From Sodiomyces alkalinus F11 (taxonomy: Eukaryota; Ascomycota; Sordariomycetes; Glomerellales; Plectosphaerellaceae), in assembly GCF_003711515.1 (NCBI RefSeq), contig NW_021167082.1, positions 1,729,691 through 1,793,690 on the forward strand: DNA of 64,000 nucleotides, in the 5' to 3' direction. The notes under the pieces are model-generated. The model had not been told where the DNA came from. It saw only the letters and a list, made by a program, of their open reading frames with translations, and ran no database searches. Below are positions 49,955-63,000 of the stretch, in pieces (within the stretch, counting starts at the first letter, position 1; the number at the start of each line of letters is the position of its first letter). The position numbers were made by a program, and so were the translations under genes.

Positions 49955-52350
49955 CTACCTTGTATAAGGCATGGTACCTTACCTTACCTTATATACGGAG
50001 TACATAGGTATGTACATATTATCTACCCTGCTTGCTGGGCCTGTGCTGAGGGGGACAACGCAGGGCCGTAAGGCTGGCTGGTCACAGTCACACGGTCATA
50101 CAGTCGTACAAGGATAAGGCACCTCCAACTGGGTCAAGACAGTACCTGACACCACGTAATGCTTCGTACATCATAAATGGAATCAGAGGCAAGTTGACGG
50201 ATCGCGATGCAGTCCAAGGTGGCACAGCTGGGAGAACCGGCCTTGCAACTCGGTCTGTGATGAGGATATTACAACCGCCGTATTCGTTTGTGTAACATGT
50301 TGGGTAAAAATAAGGCTTGGTTTGGGCAGGGGACCTCCGATATGGATAGGTATCTCGAGCATCTGTAGGAAAGAAACCCACGTTATACCGATACTCGTTA
50401 TTAGACCTATGGTATCGGCAGTTCCCAGCACACTCTGTACTCCGTAGGCTCGAATGCAAGTGTTCAGGCCAAAAGCCGTGTTATGCACTTGCATTGGAAG
50501 AAGGAGCCTACATTTGTGATCGAAGTTTCGCCTCACCAACGTATCCGTACTCTTACTCCGTACGGATACTTCCATTCATTTTTTCCGCGTCAAGCCACTT
50601 GTCCCTCTTTCTCCGTGGATATCCCCGACGAGCTACAGCTCCTAGGATTGTTGTTCTGGCCAGCTATCTCCTTCACCCTTTCATCAGATTCAAGGCAGTT
50701 GCCGTCCCTGAACCCATGTCTAAAGCAGGTACAAGTCAATCTGAAACATATTGATGTATGCTATCCTGGACACGCTAGAGCGAAACAGGAACAGCCCTTC
50801 CTCCCTTTCTTGGGTCCATTCCTTGGGGTTGGGAAAGTGGGTCCTATAAGCCATCAGTCCATCTCTGGTGGGGTCAACTCGAATGACACCCCTCTCCAGT
50901 GGTGCATAAACCACCATTCACAGACTGGCCGAGGTGATGAGCAAATACGAAGTAGTGTTCGCAAATCCACCATATCATTATGTTGGCCTGCCAAAACCAT
51001 TGGGATATCGATGCATCTTCCCATGTCACCGTCCTCGGCGAGCTACCTTACTCAATCCGCCCCTGAATTCTCAGGGTGCAGCTTCAAAAGACATACAGAC
51101 ATGCCGCCCGCCGGCACGCAGATACGGCGGCTCAATTTAGCTCGACCTTGCCTCGGACGGGCGCTTTTCTTCTTCTTTCGGTTTAATGCCACGAGTTCTG
51201 ATGAACTATTGCATCCCCTCCTTTACCATGCGCTTTCCTGGGCAATCCAATTCTGTATGCCATCTGACCCATGCAGCCAGGGTCATCGACTCCTTATTTT
51301 GATCCGCTAGGCGCTAGGCTGGGGTCGTGACTGATCTCCCATGGAACCAAGTCAGGACAGTCCGCGTATCGACATCAACGGAAGACGTGGTCCTGTATGG
51401 TTCTTGGGGCTCGGCGCGTCACTGGGACCAACGGCCGACCTACCCTGCTAAAATCAACAATAGGCGGCAGGTACAGAATGTCCCAGAGATGCCCACCATC
51501 ACAGGCGAAGTAGGGTGACTGAGTTCCATCCAGCTTCAGCTGCCACTCTGCGCCTATCCTTCCCGCTTAAATTCGCTTCTTGGTCTGCTGGCCTTCAGTG
51601 TCCACTTACCTGCTCCTCTCTGGAGACCCAACCAATGCCTTCACGGTTAAGAGTGGTCAAAATGATGCATTCTAAACGCATCCGAACTGATGATCTAAAC
51701 TGCCGTCCGAATTTTTCGACCTATGAAGTTCTTCGCCTCATGACTCGAGGTGACCCGACTAGCAAGCCGGTTCATCTCGCCGTCTTTTCTTTTTGCTGCA
51801 GCTGACCTCCACATGGCCGAGTCTACGAATGCCGATGTGAACTGAAAGCAACGAACGGTCGGCAATTAAGTGATGAAAAACGGTTGACTGGCGACAAGTG
51901 AAGCGCCGGTTGTGATGATTCGCTAACGGTTATTCCTATATAGGAGACCATAGCGGACAGAAGTAACCCATGGTTTCTCGGTGGGTTGCTTGAAGCCCAT
52001 CAGCCACAGCCACCAGCTAATTACGGATACAGCTGACCTAAAACGGAGCGGGGATGAATACAACGCAGATCGTCCAGCCACGGTGATGTGGTAGTGGTAC
52101 TCAGAAGAGCGAGAAACAGGTGACCGGACTGGGACGGCTGATGCAGCCGTCGATTACATACAACACGAGGCCAACTGGGATTTCAAACTGGGAAGCCGCC
52201 TGCCTTGCGACGGAGGAACCACCGGCTGCATGTTATTGCACAACCTCAATAACGCTTGAAAAGTTGCAGTAATCCGTCATGCCTCTTTCTACGGGAATTA
52301 AAAGGTTTCGTCGTCGGAGAGCCTCGCCAAAAAAAGAACCCCCACCAACA

Positions 52351-52368
52351 CCCCCCCCCCCCCCCCCC
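52351..52368. repeat. Poly-C tract, 18 C
   Basis: Eighteen C in a row, followed shortly by an A-run (52379-52387). Length may be unreliable. Confidence 0.95.
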
Positions 52369-53872
52369 AAGAAAAGAAAAAAAAAAAGGCAATGACACTA
52401 TCACTCAGCCAAATCTCGGGAACTAGGCAGTCCTCTAATTATCCTCTGGATGGCTAGATGCGAGCCGCTCAACAACTTGATCCTTCCATGTGCCAAGGAT
52501 GCGCCTGCCGCAACGGGCCGGTGCAAACGTGGAACCGGCAACCCAAAGCTACTCGCAGATATTGAGACAAGAGGGCGCATAAGAGGTCGACCCTGCTGTA
52601 GGGAGTAGGCAGTGGCTCTTTTCCTTTTCCTTCCAGAATATACAACGTACGGACTCATCGGGTGGTCGCAACGTGGTTGACGGCCTTGGTTTCGTGTCCC
52701 ATCAGCCGCCGAGACATGCATGCCGTATGGGAATGGACGAGTCAGGAGCGACAAGAGGTCCTGCGTGTTGTCCGCGTCCGAGTCGAGAGTCAAGAGCCAA
52801 GAGCAGTCGTCAACGGGAGGCCAACCCCCTCCACCCCACTTCCTCGCAAGCCACGCTATTCGTTCTGTCGAATGAATCCATGTCAAATCCCACATTGTTG
52901 GGAGGCCGATCTCTCTAGCGCCGTTTAGATCAGCCTCGGACATTATTGGTGAACCCCCTCCCACACCCCCAAAGCCAGGGTCTACGTGTAAGGTAGGCTC
53001 GAAAGGCCATAGGAACGACGGAACTGCCCATCTTACAACGTACTTGTTGTTACAAGTTTATTAGGTGGGTACGACGATTGGTTTATATCTCACCCCCCTG
53101 TCTATGTACGACGTACTTTGTACTTTGCAGTTCACTGAAACCACACCCTTATTTCGTTCGCAGTGGCACAGCATCGCCACACCTCAGCCCAGATTACTAA
53201 GGAAAGGTAGAGAAGATAAGTACCAAGTAGTAGTGCCCATGCCTCGTGGTGATTACTTAACTAATTGGCAGGATCACGTTTAAGATGGATAAATACTTAG
53301 TTTGACTGACTACTTCTTCGACCAAGTTAGCGCTTGTTGATTTAATATGAAGGGCTTTTACTTTGGGCTGCGTTATCTAAATACCTCGCGGCTGCCTCTG
53401 CATGAGGTATGGATACGTAACGGGGTGCTTCGACGACAGGGTGATTCTGTGGCTGTTTGTGTGGCTGCCGCTGTGGGACGTGGAAGGTGGGTAGCCAATG
53501 GTGGTCTTACTGGTGGTTCGGGTGACGAAAACGGGGGTGTGTATAGAATCAGACAGGGGTCAACTGCACGTTGTAGTGTAGTTCCATATCCGTACTCGGG
53601 CATTTTGAGGCATCCTTTCATCTCCTCCCTGAACAGCGAGAAGAAGGCCTTTTGCAGTGTCATACTGATTTACTTCATGGGTCGAGTTCATCTGTATGTG
53701 CGTGCGTGCGTGCGTGGATTCGGTGTATCTGTATTTCTCATACGTATTTGGAACTTCCAGGTTGTTTTGCCAGATTGGAGTTACGTACTTTATACTTGAT
53801 TGCGGATAAAGCCTCGTTGACAGACCATACGAAACAAAGCCTTCCATTGTTACACTCACGTTTCAACAACAC

Positions 53873-53922
53873 NNNNNNNNNNNNNNNNNNNNNNNNNNNN
53901 NNNNNNNNNNNNNNNNNNNNNN
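53873..53922. other. Assembly gap, 50 N
   Basis: Exactly 50 N, followed by an A-run. The round number suggests a placeholder for an unsized gap. Confidence 0.98.
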
Positions 53923-54838
53923 AAAAAAGGAGGCCGAACCGTGGCGCATCGTGTCCTCTTTTTCCAACAAACGGTGTTTATGAACGCTTTTGCCACACGC
54001 GACCTATTACTATTTACGCGTACTAACTTTAGATCCATCGATCCAAGACGAAAAACAGGAAGATTCAATTAAACACCAGTGGACTTTGAACAACGGACGA
54101 TCTCCATCTTGGTTGGCTTGTTGGTACGTTGTATTTGCTGGATACGAACAGGCAGGCATCATGAAGCAATGGATCTGCGCACCGGCGCAGCGTTTCCGCT
54201 CGTTCCTCGACATGGGGGTTGGGCGCCAGCCCATCGTTCGTTCGTCCTGTCACTTGGGAAATCCCACACAACCACACGACACACTCTGCTGATCAGAGAT
54301 GCCTAGGGCAGTCAACGTGCTGGACCCTCGGACCCCTGCCCTGGCAAGAGATGAAACGACGAATCGGGGAGAGTAACTTCCCATGTGGATCAAGGCAACA
54401 AACGGCATCCCTCGGCCCCGGGTTGTCCGTGCTCCCTCGGCATCCCCCGAGCCTTTTTTTCTTCTTCTTCTTCTTATTATTATTATCTTGTCTTTCCTCA
54501 CCGGTCCGGGGTCTTCTCCGCAGTGATCCCCGGCAGCGGAGAGAGCTACGATTCGGGTGACGTTTTGTCTTTCGGTTTAGTTGTTTCTTGATAGAATAGG
54601 GAGAAAAATAAGAAAAATAAAGAAAATAGAAGAGCAACGAAAGAAGGCTTCGATCGAGGGCGATGGAACCGAATATTTTATCGTCCCAACCTCCAAATTC
54701 CCCAGTTCCAGGACATAGCAACGTCATTCCCTTCTTGCTTCGGTATGTCCCAAACAAAGCAATCAATCAATTCCTGTCTATTGGGATCTTGGATGGAAGG
54801 ATGTCCCCCAACATCCATGGACGATTTTCGTCTTTTTG

Positions 54839-54876
54839 CCTTGATCGGGTCATACGCCCTTGATCGGGTCATACGC
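54839..54876. repeat. Perfect 19-bp tandem duplication
   Basis: CCTTGATCGGGTCATACGC occurs twice head to tail with no spacer. Both copies are identical, so the event is recent or the assembly is slightly duplicated here. Confidence 0.97.
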
Positions 54877-55435
54877 ATGATAGTCGCGTCTGCACCACCG
54901 CATCATCCTCCAGATATGGCTCTGGCCATGGCAGCTCCGAGCTCAGATTGACTAGCACTACCCCCGTAGCCAGAAACCAGGTACAGCGTAGTTACGTTGT
55001 AGCTGTTAGTGGTGTAAGGAGGGCGCCGGGAGCCTTGCCAAATCTGGGCTTACCAAGAAGTGGTAGTGGTATTACTCCCTTCCCTATTCCGTGCTCCATC
55101 CTCCGTAGTGGTAGGCGTTTCGTAAGGGAATGTCCCTATTTCAAGACTTCGGACTCCGTGCCAGCTGGCGAGATCTTTTCTTCTCCTTTCGGAAACCATG
55201 AAGGAAAAGGGGCATGGTCTAGACATCCGTGCTTCCCCTTTTCCCCATTACTTCGTAGCCCGCTTATGCCGCCCCGGAATACCTAGGTACCCTTATGTTG
55301 ATGTCTCCCCCGAATATCGACCACCGACCACGAGAAGTTTTCCCCGGTTACGACGTCTTCCGATGTCTGTCTGCTCAAGCCCCGGGGGACTCGTGCTCCC
55401 CTTGCTTTCCTTGCATCCTTTATCTTCGTAAAAAG

Positions 55436-55552
55436 CAAGCTTTCCCTCTCCTTCCGTCTCCGTCTCCGTCCCCGTCCCCGTCTCCGTCTCCACCTCCACC
55501 TCCACCCCCCACCCCCTCCCCACACCAACTGGACGTCAGCAGAAGAGAGTGT

Positions 55553-55595
<43 letters not shown>
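55436..55595. repeat. Pyrimidine tract next to (GA)16
   Basis: A pyrimidine-rich stretch made of CCGTCT, CCGTCC and CCACCT units (about 55440-55520) is followed by a perfect (GA)16 run at 55559-55590. Such polypurine/polypyrimidine mirror-like DNA can form triplex structures; that is known of the sequence type, not shown here. Confidence 0.9.
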
Positions 55596-55598
<3 letters not shown>

Positions 55599-56135
55599 CA
55601 CAGGACGGAGAGGGAAGAGAACAGAGAACACGGAGTCAATAATACCGCTTATGTGGTGAAGTTCCCCCCCCGGGGTTCAAATGCGTGGCGTTTTTCGGTA
55701 CGATGCTGTCTGTCTAGCTCCCTCGTTCCGGGGAAGTGCATGGCCTTCGACATACACGAGGCTCTCTGCATGGCTCGACCCAAAGCCAAGATGTGTCTAA
55801 ACCGCTGCATGTCTCAGATGGTAGAGAGAAAAGAAAGCAACAATATAACGTCACTTTGTTTCTTTAATATATATTCGTGCGTATATATAAATAAGAAGGT
55901 TGGGTGGATTCGAGGAGACAAGCTCCAACCCCTCCCGAAGCCACTCGTGATCCTCGGGTGTTCTCCACGTGCAGAAGAACACGTGACCTGCATGCAGCCG
56001 TATGTCTCGAGATTCAGGATGTCCTCGTGGGACTTGACCTGTCTTCGGGGGTTCCGAGCTCCGAGCCTATAAATATGCAAGACGCAAAATTCGGATTCAT
56101 AGGAGCCAGCAAAAGGAACGACCAGACAAGGATCG

Positions 56136-56166
56136 TCCGATGCTCCGATGCTCCGATGCTCCGATG
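56136..56166. repeat. 8-bp tandem repeat, about four units
   Basis: TCCGATGC is repeated nearly four times without interruption in gene-free DNA. Confidence 0.95.
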
Positions 56167-56981
56167 TGCGGATGGAGAAGTAGAAGCGTCGCCATGCAGC
56201 TGAGACCAATGAGCACTTGGTCATCGTGGTGAGATAAATAAAGCTTCTTCACCAGAAGCAGGCAGATCTCGGTGGTATGAATGTCTAGAGAAAGTCATAT
56301 TTCTTCGTCTCGCTTCCCCAGCCGCCCTTCGTCCTCCCCCTTTCCAATCTCTTTTGCCTCAAATGACGTCGAGATGAACGAGACAAATGTCCGTAACTGA
56401 TGATCCAGTTGCATCTTACCCGAGTTAGTCCCAAGTCGGTGTATCTATCGTCGGACTCTCGATGAAATAAGAGTGAAATCCCGAGTCCATGCTAGTAGTT
56501 GTATCGCTCGAAGCTCCAACTTCCGTCCGTAAAATCCTCCCAGTCCAGCAGCCATGCATACATACTCTTTCATGTCGTCCGTCTCATGGTGAAAAATCGA
56601 AATCGCGTATCAAAAGCGAAAGGGAAAATGCAAGGCCAAAGCTGGCTGACCTGCCTTCGCCCTCCCGTTTCCTCCCGTTCTATCTCACAAACGAATTGTA
56701 TCACTTGTCCATCTACGACGCCCATTAACGTCCTCTAACCGGAAACAAAATCCCTTGTCCCTGTCCCCACAGAACCCTTCTACCATCTCTTGGGCCTCCC
56801 ATTCAAACATGTCTAGGTTACACTCCCCTTGACTCGTCTTCCGCCTTTCTGACGGCATCGCGCTCGCCTCATTGCAGCGGGGAAAGTCTTGGTAGAGAGA
56901 CAAACCTTTCCGTTTTGGTCCTTGCCCGGCGTGGCCAAAGAACGGGGCTGGTCATATTGATCAAGTCTGCCTGTGACTGGA

Positions 56982-57005
56982 CTGCTGCTGCTGCTGCTGC
57001 TGCTG
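56982..57005. repeat. (CTG)8 microsatellite in a 3' flank
   Basis: Eight CTG units, that is (CAG)8 on the minus strand, begin 21 bp after the stop codon of the minus-strand histidine kinase and are probably transcribed in its 3' UTR. Confidence 0.95.
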
Positions 57006-57026
57006 TATCAATCGGTCAGACGTATT

Positions 57027-60000
57027 CTAATATCCGGCCGAGTCGCTTGACGTCGGGCTGTCGACTGCCGGTTGATCTCGGATCGGTAAGGCCGAGCGCA
57101 CGGTCGAGCCGCCCAGGTCATTGTCCATGACGCGGGACGGACTTGCTAGTGTGGTTTGGTGGGATGCCGTCCGCCGAGCTGCCGCACCCCGTAGCGGCGT
57201 CAAGGCCGTCATCGCCGCGCCGCGAGGACTGACGTAGTTGTTGAGCTTCTTCTCCAGCACGTCGACACGGACCGGCTTCGCAATGTAGTCGTTCATTCCG
57301 GCCGCCAGGCATTTCTCCCGGTCCCCCTGAATAGCCGACGCCGTCATGGCTATAATGAGAACCTTGCGGACGGCATCGATAGGCTCCCTGCGAATCACCC
57401 TGGTCGCCTCATACCCATCGAGGACCGGCATCTGCACGTCCATGAGAACAACGTGATATGGCTGGCCTTCCTTCGCTTTCTGCCGCAACCCTTCCACGGC
57501 CTTCATCCCATTCTCGTAGGTATCCACCGTCTTATAGCCGAGCCTGTACGAGTATCCCATCGCTATCTTCTGGTTGATCGCGTTGTCCTCGGCGATGCAG
57601 ATCCGGATCTGATCCTTTGGTATGGTCGTCAGTTGGAAAAAGGGGTTGAGAGATTGCTCCAGCTGCGCCGTCGGAAGGGCAGTGAACCGGTCGATGAGTG
57701 GAGGGACCCTCGTAGCGTGCGCATCGCCGACGTTCACATCCGGTTTGGCCTTCTCGAATGTCACCGAGAAGGACGCCGTCGTTCCAACCCCTTCCTCGCT
57801 TTCGAGCTTAATTTCCCCCTTCATCAGCGTTTCGATCAAAGACTTGCAGATGCTCAGCCCAAGTCCGCTGCCCCCATACTTCCTCGCCGTGCTCGCATCC
57901 CCCTGACTGAACGGTTGAAATAGGTTCTTCAACTGTTCCGAGGGGATCCCGATGCCCGTGTCTTGCACCTTGAACGTGAGCGTCACCTTGTCACTCGTCT
58001 CCTTCTCCACGTACACCCCGATGATGACCGACCCATTTTCAGTGAACTTCAGACTGTTGTTGATGAGGTTTCCTAGCACCTGGTGAAGCCGGATGGGGTC
58101 GCCGTATATGAGCATCGACGGCAGACGAATGTCTTGGATGATGGCGACATTCTTTTGCTTCGTCTTCTGCCGGTTGCTGTACGATACGGCACGAACAACC
58201 TCCCGCACCATCTCCTCTGGGTTGAAGGCAATGACGTACAGTTCAATCTTCCCAGCTTCCATCCTCGAGAAGTCGAGGATATCGTTGATCACTGCTAGGA
58301 GTAGGTCGGCCGATACGCGGATGGAGTCGGCCATCTCGAGCTGCTCCTTGTTGAGGTTGCTTTCACGAAGCAGTTCCGAGTTGCCGATCACGCCGTTCAG
58401 AGGCGTCCGCAGCTCATGAGACACGTTTGCCAGGAAGATCGACTTGGCCCTAGATGCCTCTTCGGCGATCTTCACGTTGCGTTTCGCCTCGGCTTCGGCA
58501 ATCCAGGCTTTGGCTTCCGCCTCCTGAGCAAGGGCTACCGTCTGCTTCAAGGCCAACACGTTGTGCTCGTTCTCGTTGGACACCTTCTCCACAGCCTTCA
58601 TCGCGAGCGAATTCGAGTAGCTAATGCCGATCTGGTTGACCAGCAGCTGGAGGACAGACACGTTGCGGTCTGTGAACGATCCGGGCTCGCCCTCGAGATA
58701 CAGCACACCGAGAAGGCCATCTTCACCAGCACCACGGGAGATGGGTATGGCGATGATGGCCTTGCTGAGAGGATTCCTCTGCGACCACGTCTCGCTCACG
58801 TTACCGAATCGCTCATCGTTGAGAATGTCGGGAATGAAGAGCGTCTCCCGGAACCGTGTGCAGTAGAGGATCACGTTCTCTTCCACTAGGGGCGTCGAAG
58901 AAATGAGCTCGCGCGTCTCTGGCGTCTTTGCCCCCCGTTCGGGGTCACCGCTTGCGGCAAGGCACCATCCTTGCGGGTCGCGGACCACGATGGCGGCCAG
59001 CGTTGCCGTGCCGCCGCATGTCTGCAGTATCACGTCACACATCGTCTCGAGCAGCTGGTCCACATTGAGGACGGCCGAGATGACTTGGGAAGAGAGGAGG
59101 ATCGCGTGCAAGTCGATCATATCGAGTGCAGGTAGGCCAGCTCCCGCTTCGGTCTGCATGTTCACCGAGCCGCGCCAGGCTCCGATTTGCTCACCCTTGA
59201 GATCCGCCGCACTCCGTGCGGCTATGGCCACCTCCTCGGCCTCCTGTCTGTCTGCAGGTCGGAAAGAGGCGGGGCCAGTATCTCCGGCGAAGTCTGTCTG
59301 TACCCCGGCATCTACGGTCCTGGGATTGCGCGTAGGCCCGTGAAGCAAAAGAGCATGTTCCTCCTCGATGTAGTTGGCCACGCCAACAGCCCCCAGTTTT
59401 CTATAAAGGGAGACGGCCTCCTTCATCGCGGCTCTGGCTGACCGCCTCGCTTTCCGGCCAACGAAGACGCCTGCCATGAGACTGTTTCCCAACGCCTCGT
59501 CAAAAGTGCAGTTTTGCTCCTCCACGTTGTCTAGGGCCTCTTCATAGAGTCGAATGGCGCCCCCAAAGTCTCGGCGCAATTCGCAGATTTGACCATCGAG
59601 CATCTTTGACCATGCAGCGTAGTTTATGCCGTTGTACACTTCCCACTGTTTTATGCTTCTCGTGAGTTCCGAGAGCTGCTCGATGCACGCTTGTATTTCC
59701 TCCGCGGTGGGGTCGAACCTTGGGTCATCGATTCGGCGAAACATCCTTCCAGCGAGGGAAAGCCCATAAAAGAACATGAACATCCGGCTGTTACGCGACG
59801 ACCACAAGTCGTCAATGTTGGCATAACAGACCTCTCCCATCTCAATGGCGCGGTCGTAGTGGCCATATAGGTAGAGCGGGACAATCTCAAGCGTCTCATA
59901 AAAGAGGATGGAGCGGTTTCCATTCCGGCAACTCACCGAAAGCCAGGACTTGTAAGCAGCTGTGTTGAACTTGTCATCCGTCACGACTTGCTGCGGGTCT

Positions 60001-63000
60001 CCTGTCCGCGTTTTGCCCTGAAGAGCACGGCAGACCTGTCGCACTGCGATGAGCAGCGTGCCACCCCTTGTGTCCTCCTTCCATCCTTGGATGCCTTCGC
60101 ATTGGTATTGGCAAAACGCCTCGAGGTCTGCGCAATTTTCGCTCGCGTATAGCTTAAGGAGCGCAGAGAACCCCGCGCTCAAGATGAATGAGATCCTGTC
60201 ACCAGCCGTGGCAGCGTACTCCACCGAGCCCTCCAGATGAGCCAGAGCGACGGAGATGGGGAAGTGGACATGCCCGAGAAAATTCCCGTAAATCATGTAG
60301 CCCCTGGCCATAGAGAAAGGGTCGCGGAATCTATCGATCAGCTCAATGCAGACGTCTCCAACCTCGACCGCGAGTCCCACCATGCTGAACCGGGAGAGCG
60401 CGATGATTCCAAAGTATAGAAAGGCAAGACCCGACTGCGGATATGCCCCCAAGGTCAGGTGCAGATCCAGCATGACCAGCGCGAGGTGATAGTATCGGAG
60501 GTTATCACTCCACCATGCCGAGCCGACTGCCTCCGCGAGCACCGCCCCTATAGACGGCAGACTGGTGTCCGAAGAGACGGGCGGGTTCATAAGCTCATCC
60601 TTGTCCATGGTCTGAATCTTGATCGCTAACCGCTCGAATTCTCTGTCGCACATCTCGTACGTCGGGTTACTGTCAAAGTCGACCTTCATGGTGCGAAGGC
60701 AATCTTCCAGAGAGAGGACCTCAGCCATAGCATCCCCGGCCTGCGCAAATATCCTGGCCTGTAGCACATAGGCAAGAGCTTTATCAAGCGGCGTCCGCGC
60801 GAACTTGAAGACGGCCGAGAGAAGTTCGCAAGCTTCGTCGTTCTGGTTGATGTAGATACTGCATTCCGCGGCTCGTATATGGAGGCGTATCGTCTCATCG
60901 TACGAAACATCCACGGCGTTATCGTCCCACGGATTGGGCTGCAGAAGGGCAACTGCTGTGGAATAGTACTTGGCCGCCGTGGGCCGGGCGCCATTTTCCG
61001 TCGCAGCCAACGCGCACTCGAGCAGCAACTTGCGGAATGGCTGGCGACAGTGAACCCGTCGCTTGACAATGCCGACGGAATCGCAAATGTGAGAGGCGGC
61101 AATATCTCTGGCCCGAGAATCGGAAGAATAGTATTTCAGGAGCGTTTGTGCGATTATGAATCGCATTTTGCGGGCATTGCATTCCTTGAGGTTTGCCGAC
61201 GCCTGTATGTAGCGATCATGCGCAAAGCGGAATCTGTCGTCGGTTTCGCCGGGCACAAGAATGCAGGCTGTCACTGCAGCCTGGAGACCAGCAACGGCAT
61301 CGTCGTTTGAATAGATGGGGCAGCGATCGCCTGGCTCGGAACACTGGCCATCTTCTTCCGCATACTGAAATTCGCCGCTCATGAGACGACAAACCAGGTC
61401 AAAGGAGAAGGTGTAGCCGAGAAGAGAGGCCCAAGCCAAAAAGGCTCTAGAAGCTGGCGGCAGCTCTTCTAGTCTCTGGGTGATAAAATCCGTATCAAGA
61501 ACATCGTAACCTTCTTCTGTCTTGAACTGGTCGAACAGCCGGTCAAGATCGTAATGCCAGTTACCGTCCTTGTAATCGTACCAAATGGTCTTGCTGCGGT
61601 AACAAGCGCTGAGCATCTCCCTCATGTAGAAAGGGTTTCCAGCCGTCTTGGACTGGATGACGAGTGCCAATGGCTGAATCTCCTCTTTTGGCCGACATAG
61701 CGTGGTCGCAACGTACTGCACAATATCGTTCTCGCTCAGTGGATTCAGAGGGATTTTCGTAACAACTGGGCACCCCGAACGGGTGTACTCTGTGAATAAC
61801 GTGAGCGGGTTCGGTCACACTACACATGTAACGCAGTTGAGCATCTCTCAAAGACTTACCGTCAGCTTCGAGGGGGTTGATGATGGTCTCGATTGTTTCG
61901 GGAGAGATTTCGTCGGGCCGGTAGGTCAGAACGATGACCATCTTCAGCCGTGCGGCAATGATCTGGGACACCAGTTCCAGAGACTCGCTGTCTGCGTAAT
62001 GAAGATCGTCGAGGACAAAACAAACGAACTTGTGGGATGTGAACATTCGAAGGACATCCAGGTAAGTGTTCATTAACCGCGTATTCATTGTAGAAGTTCC
62101 AGCTCGGAGAAGATCCTGTGATGGCTGTGACGAAACGCTCGGGTTCTGGGGCAAGAGTGTAGGCGAGTTGTCCGGCGACCGCCGCTTGACGCTCGCTATC
62201 CTGCCGGGCCTCGGCTGAAAAGTAGACGGCGATCGTGCCAGAGAGGTATCAATGGCTCCAAGAAGATGCTCGGGTAGCCCGAGCATTTTGGCGAGCATTG
62301 GCCACACGGGACGGATGCATTGCTTCAGTGTAAGATGGAACGGGGTGTTGGTATGCTTCTCGCCGAAGACTTGCTTGAATAACGAGGACAGCAACTTAAG
62401 CAAAGGCCCAAAAGCCTGCCTGCGCGCACTGTCAAATTTGGCCGTGACAAAGTAGCCCCTTTTTCTGGCTTCCGCGAAGACGGACTGGGATAAGAAGCTT
62501 TTGCCCAGACCCGCAACGCCCTCTATGGTCACAATTTCACAGAGGCCTCGGCACCGGAACTTGGCTGAACCGAGTTGTCGCGAAAGGCTCGATGAGGTCG
62601 GCTCAGCAGAGGCAGCAAGGCTATGGCGGTTTGTCTCGGCTGTGGGCCCCATGCCGTCGCCCAAGCTCCTGGCCTCGACAGACACGGAGTGGTGCCTTTC
62701 CCAGGGCCTTGCCATACGAGCCAATGAGCCGGAATTAGACGATGCGATAGTCTCCCCGGAAATGGTCTGGGAGTCGGAGAGCACAGAGGGGACAAAGCTC
62801 GCCCTTGTCTGCCTAGGATCCGAGGACGAAGTTTGCGCGAACGACCCGCTACGCAGGGCGTTGCCCTCGGCAGAACTGGCACCCTCGCTCGACACGGTCC
62901 CGGTGTCTGGGACCTCGGTCGACGGGGTTGATCCTTCGGAGACTCTGCTATTAGTGGCCTTGGAGCTCATTGCGTGGCTTTTGGCGACTCGATCAATGAC

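Larger units (their letters stand above)
46646..57026. other. Gene-poor region of 10 kb
   Basis: I find no convincing gene over 10.4 kb. The longest frames (275 codons at 50483-51310 plus, 187 at 52401-52964 minus, 166 at 47664-48173 minus) show no domain, no exon pattern and a composition typical of chance. The left part carries a 21-A run (46730-46750) and purine-rich DNA, probably promoter and leader of the Pro/Gln-rich gene. The rest is rich in GTAC palindromes and has many simple repeats. Unrecognised non-coding RNA or small secreted protein genes cannot be excluded. Confidence 0.45.

Noticed and set aside
50483..51310. 275-codon plus-strand frame
   Set aside because: No domain, no codon bias, mixed composition; overlaps equally long unrelated frames. 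Probably chance.
52401..52964. 187-codon minus-strand frame
   Set aside because: No recognisable motif and weak start context; not supported by exon structure.
57118..57312. Extra minus-strand frame at the 3' end of the group X kinase
   Set aside because: Shadow frame of the receiver-domain coding sequence.
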